From Distichodus sexfasciatus (Eukaryota; Chordata; Actinopteri; Characiformes; Distichodontidae), in the NCBI GenBank assembly GCA_032718565.1, contig JAVGVS010000106.1, positions 1,172,389-1,236,388 on the forward strand: a stretch of 64,000 bases of DNA, in the 5' to 3' direction. The translations under genes and the position numbers were made by a program. Positions 37,101 to 43,100 of this stretch are shown here, in pieces (the stretch's first letter is position 1; every line of letters begins with the position of its first letter). A model generated the notes under the pieces. It was not told the origin of the DNA. It saw only the letters and a list, made by a program, of their open reading frames with translations, and ran no database searches.

Positions 37101-40100
37101 GGCCTTGCAACCCCAGTCTGCTCCCATAGAGGCCTCGTGACCCTGTCTGCTCTCAGAGAGGCCTCGCAGCCCCCATCTGCTCCCAGAGAGGCCTTGCAGC
37201 CCCCGTCTGCTCCCAGATCTGCCACAGGACCCCTGCCTGCACCCAAAATGGCTGCCTGTTGCCTGCCTGTTCCCAAGATGGCCGCCCGTCCCTTGTCTGC
37301 TCCAGCTCCTGTGTCCACGTCCCGCTCCCTGTATATCCCTGCGCTTCCCTGTCTGAGCCCGCCTGCCTTGGATCCGTCCCGGGGCGTGTTCATCTTTGGG
37401 TGTCCTGGGCCCCCCTGGGGAAGGGTTTCAAGTTGCGTGCCAACAAGACACGCTTTGGGAGGTACTGTCACAGCCCACCCTGACAAAAGACCAGACAGTC
37501 CCTCCTCAAACTTAGGCTGAGCGGCCACACATTTCCCGGTTTGGTTCTGTCTCGTGTCTCCTGTCTGTCTAGTCCTTGTCCCGCCTTCCCAGTGTGTCCT
37601 ATTGGTAGATCTGTGTTCATTAGTTATCCCACCTGTGTTTCAGTCCAGCCCCTAGTTTCGACTGGTTGCCCCATCATTGGTTAATTTAGGTTGTTTAGTG
37701 ATTGTTTTCCTATTGGTTTTCCTTTGGTTAATGAATCCAGTCCCTCGTTCTGGTTTACATATATAAGTTTGGTTTTTAACCTTTGTTTGCTGTCTGTCCA
37801 CCCTCACCATACCCCCCGTGTTGGAGTGCTGTGTTTTGGAATGGTGTTTCTTTTTGGTTTGTGGCCTGTACTTTCTGTCTGTCTTCCTTTTCCTTCCTCT
37901 TCTTTTTGTTCAATTGCTTGTCTTTCCCTATTGGCTTGCATTCTGTTCCAAGAGCCCTGGTTAGCCCTGTGTCTGCCCCCTGCAAGTTCCACGAGCCCAT
38001 GCTGTCAATAAGAAGGCGCCATGAGCCCTGTGTGCTTCAGAGCAAGAGCCATGAGCCCAGTCTGCCTCTGTGCAAGTGTCTCAGTCAGTGTCGGTTCCCC
38101 AAGCCTTTTCTGAGTCAGTGTCCGTTCATCAAGCTCGGTTAGAGTCTGTCAGGGATCTGGTTAGGATCTGACATGAAAGACAGATATTAAGAATCTTCCA
38201 GTGGCCGGGTTAGGCGGCTGTCAGACTGCTTCACGATTCAGACAGGGATTCGGTTAGAATTTGAACTGAATGCCAAACTTTCACAGTTCGCCAGTGATCT
38301 GGTTAGGATTTAGCAAACTGGTACTCATTAGCCGTTAGCGCATGTAGCATGGTGGTTAACCCAAACACGGCTGAGAACACAAGTAGGTAGGATTGCCACA
38401 CGAGTTGACCTAAGAACTCTCTTACAAGAAGAGAAAGGATTTCCACAATAAATCCGCGTTCTAAAGACATACACTCTAGCAAAGAGATGAACCAAATAAC
38501 TGAGAGTACTCACAGTAGACGTCAACAGGGTCGGAAGATGGGTCAGGTGACTCAATGGCAGAGCGATGTGCCGCGAGGAAATGACTCATTTTATACTCTT
38601 TGACCTGCGACCGACCACTTCCGGGTCCTTCTATTGGCCGCGGGAGGCAGTGCGCGAGACAGAGTCAGTGCCCATTCTCAGCATCCTCTGATTCAATGCC
38701 AGTTCCCTGAGCTCAGTCTGATCCTGTGGCTGTTATCAGCAACCAGTATCCATCCTGTGTCAGTTTCCAGAGATCAATTTGATCCTGCTGCTATGGCCCT
38801 GTTAGCTCCTGAGCCTGCAGCTATGGTCCTGTTAGCTCCTAAGCCTGCTGCTATGACCCCACTAGCCCCTGAGCCTTATGCTATGGAGAAGTTAGCTCCC
38901 AAGCCTAACCCTATGGTAAGTCAATCTGTCACCTTCTGCTCCTGCAACAGCATTAGCAGCTCTGTCAACTTCCACTCTTGCAACAGTGTTAGTTGCACTG
39001 ATACCTTCTGCTTTTGCAAAGCATTTATCCCTTTTTTGGTTCCATAACGGCATTAGCCACTCTGTTGCCTTCTGCTCCCACAAAAGTGTTAGACGGTTTG
39101 ACCCCTTTTGCTCCCCCAACAACGTTTGCCACCCAGTTTCTCTCTGTTTCCACTACAGTTTCTGCCACCCTCCTCTCCTTTGCTCCCACTAAGGCATGCG
39201 TCATCCTGCTCCCCTTCCCTCTTTTTATGATTAACCAGTCTTAAAGTGGTAATACATGGAAAACAAAAAATAATTCTATTGTGCCTATATTATTCCATCA
39301 GATCTGTCATTATTTTAGTCATAATATGTACCTCTGCACTGTGTCTCTGTCTTGGTTGATGTCTCTGTCTTCTGCTGCAGCACCTTCTGCAGCCCTTGTA
39401 CCCTCTAGGTTTGATAAGATCAGCCTTCCCTCTTTTATCACTGACCGGATGTCATCCTGTCTCAATAAATAATAATAATTTTTGATTAATTGTATTAATC
39501 ACTGATTCACTCCCTCACTCATTCTTTTCAACAATATAATATCTTGTCTGGCATTCCAGACCCGGGCCTGACTATTATAAGTTTAGGTCGACCAAAATGA
39601 CTGAAATGTGTTTTTATTATAAAACAGGTATACAATCAGGTTTATAAAGTCTCTTGGAATACACCCAATACCTTCATCTGTCTGTATCTGTCTGTATGTG
39701 ATCTGAGAAGATACTCAATAGCATTTGCCTCATCAGGAAGTTCAGTCTCAGCAAGCTCTGCTCCAAATGTCTGCAGGAGCTGAGCTACATCCTTCACTGT
39801 GACGGCAAAATTCTCTATGGCCTGCAGGGACAGAATGGACATTACTTGGTATTTTGCAGTTATGGTTTACATGTTGCAAGTATAGTAATTATAGTATTCT
39901 TTTTAACTGTAATTATCTGCTGTGAGCAAAGTAATGTTACAAATATGGTAACCTGAAACATTCAAATATATATTTGTAAGTTTAAATTCAATACATTGTT
40001 TTTCCCAATGTATTGAAATATGTATATGTAAGATCAAGTAAATGCCTGCTGATATAAAAAAAAACCACTTCATGCAATATTACTTAAAAATAAAAATCAA

Positions 40101-43100
40101 ATCACTAAAACAAAGTAGACTAAGTGAAACACTCATAGCATGATAGGAAAGTAAATCAAGGACAACAGAGCAACTCATGGTGTGTAATTCTTCAACAGTG
40201 AGATGCTGTTAGCGCATGAAATTGTGGAGTGCTTACTGTTCGCAAAACAATCCAGTCACTAGAACAGCATTCTACAGTTCCACTGAACTCAGAACTCAAC
40301 TGATTTTCACTAATATACCGGAGAAGATCAGTAACTGAGCTTAGCATCACCACCTGGAGAGAGACGAAAAAATATAGATTGTGCAGTTTCTATGTCGATA
40401 TAACTAACTTATATACTGTATATGTCAAGAAATATAGTATAGGTATATACAGTGTATGTATAACATATTTGTAATACAAAGCTTATAACATAATTCCTCC
40501 CAAATCCACCTAAAAAGGACTTTTTAACTTTTTAACATTTTTAGCTGTTGTGATACAAAACTCTCAGACATTCTTACTGGCATCTTGAGCATGAAGTCAT
40601 CTTGACTGAAACGATGTCCCAAATCAGTCCCAGTGTTCTGAAGCTGACTTTTGGGTCGCAGCACAAGGACAAGATGAAGATTTCCAGGAAATGAGGTCTG
40701 AAATTTGTATTAATTGTATTATTTAGTGAGGAAAAGCAAGTACATCCAATAAAAAAAAATTAATGAATTTATTTTTCCTATGCCATCATTCTCAGTCGTG
40801 TTTTTCAATTACTAATATTTTCTACAAACTAATTACTCATTTTAATTTACATTCTACATCCCCACTTACTTTAAGATGCCTTGCACAAAGCAAGATTAAC
40901 TGAGTGAATATAGCCTCAAGTGGCAATAGCAGGGTCCAAGCAAAAGTCTTAAAAAACAGCTGATGCAGTAAGCATCGAAAAAAAGAGTCAGTAAGCCAGA
41001 CTGCATAAATTTATGTAGCATATTTTTTATGTAACTACATTAATCATAATAAAACTTAAGCAGTTAGAAAAATAAAATAAAATAAAAAGTGATAAAGAAA
41101 GTAACTTCTAACTGTTCAAATAGTACTGTTGTATGGGAAATAAGTATATATCATGACAAGAAGCAGCAGATGCAGTAAACTGATGTAGCAAAGGTTTTTA
41201 TTATGATATTTAACAATATTGCTGATGCAGTAAATTGATGTAGCAAAGGTTTTTATTATGTTATTTAATAATGTTGTATTTATAGTGAGGAGTAATGTGA
41301 GGAGATATTTCACTTCATACAGACACATCAATATTTAAGTCCACTTCAACTGTCACATATCTGCTATTGCATAAAAGTCTTCCTTGATCATCTGTGTTGG
41401 TTGATGGCCAGGAAAGGTGCTGTTTATTTGGCCAGATGTTCTAGATCACAAATACAGTGGAATGTCCCAGAGATTGCACTGTGGTAAAGCCTTGACTGTT
41501 TTTGGTAAATGTAATAAGTTGTTTTAATGTAACCCTGTCCACATTATTGTTCATTTATTATTTCTGATTTCAGTTTTCGCATTTCATATTTAACCTCTAT
41601 AATGTCATAAAGATTTTATTTTATTTATTTTGGAGATAATTAAAATGCTAAGAAGTGGAGGGGGTTAATGCTGAAGCATGGTTGTTTATTACATGACATG
41701 AATACTGAGAGCGCAGAAATTCATCTGATGGAACAATCTTTTGGCAATCTCTTCCCACACGTCAGACGTTTTTTGAGACAATGTTAAACAAAGCGAGACA
41801 GCCATGGTTCATACGTTTGATGGTTATGTTTCTCAGCTCAGAGTGTACACAAAGTCTAAAAAGTTTGGGGTTTTTTTGGATGTTTTGCTGAGAAGATATA
41901 AGCTTTAATGTGCATCGTGCAACATTTTTTTTGAGTCGAGAAATGCATTTGTGAATGGTGTTACATTCATTTGTAAGTCATAAATTATCTTTGGGAATCT
42001 TGTTACATTTGTTGCTGAATCAAGAAATATATTTGTGAATGTGTTATATTTATTCGATAATATTGACACTAAATCCTCTCCATATGAATATGAATGAATA
42101 CATAACTTCGTAGCCGTTTTGCCTAGACAAAGAAACAAATTTTAAAAGCTAAAACGTATACTGGTTTGTAATAGCGCCACCTATAGACGGACATGTGTCA
42201 TTTTTGGTCTCTGAGGTCTGACACAGAATCCTGGTCAGTCCTCCAAAGGGTTTTACTATAACTTGTGTGGTTTAGGCTGTGGTCAGACTTTTGTATAGGC
42301 AAGGATAATAATTAAAAAACAAACAAAAAACGAATTAAAACAATAGGATTCCAGCAATTCTTGCTTGGACCAATAATAAATAAATAAATAAATATAAGAA
42401 TTCGTGCTTGGACTACTAACTATGAAGCAGCACTGCATATAACTAAAAATAGCCCAGGTTGCATTTAATATACGCACCACTGTACATGCATGGGGCTGTT
42501 TATACAGCAAGGACGCTTAAATATCTCTCTTTAAAACCTGTTTCTCATGGCTATGTGCAGATGTGATATAAGAGACATCCAGTTAAAGAGCTATTGAAAA
42601 CAGCTGAAGCTGACAATTTAGGCTTTACATAGGACTGGTTCAGAATACTTTAGAAGGCAGAACAGAATCAGGCTGCACAAATAAATAATGAGTGTACGTG
42701 TATTGATGGTAAGTCGGACAACTAATCAATGAAACACAGCCCAGCCAAAGACATCCACTCTACTCACCCAAAGTCTGTCAGGATTATCACTGTATATACC
42801 ACGAATGTATTTTGCAAAAAAAACGCTATTCTATTTTATTTACTAAATGAAACATATCAGAACCAATGAACTACGTGCAAAATTATTCATGTAAGTCCTT
42901 GCCTAAATGCGAAATGTGTCCGCATCTTTACTGGTTACACATATTCTGCCTACGACACTGGAGTAGCACTGTCAGTTGGCTATATTTCAAAAGGTATATT
43001 TCGTAGAATGTGATACCACACAGATAGCGTGGACAATTGTCACACAAATCGGGTATTCAGACAAATTCAGCAGCTGTTATTCTAAAAGTCGATATTCGCA

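Larger units (their letters stand above)
32825..37890 (+). mobile_element. E3: LTR-bounded repeat-ORF element, interrupted
   Basis: 5' LTR from about 32825 (TGTCACAGTCC...) to about 33200. The conserved module lies at about 33520-33692. A 30-bp array runs 33795-34597 and resumes at 36756-37210 after a foreign LTR insertion. A purine-rich 'ctttgggagg' plus 'tac' precedes the 3' LTR start at 37466, the same layout as E1. The 3' LTR seems cut near 37890, so no target duplication could be confirmed. Confidence 0.7.
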
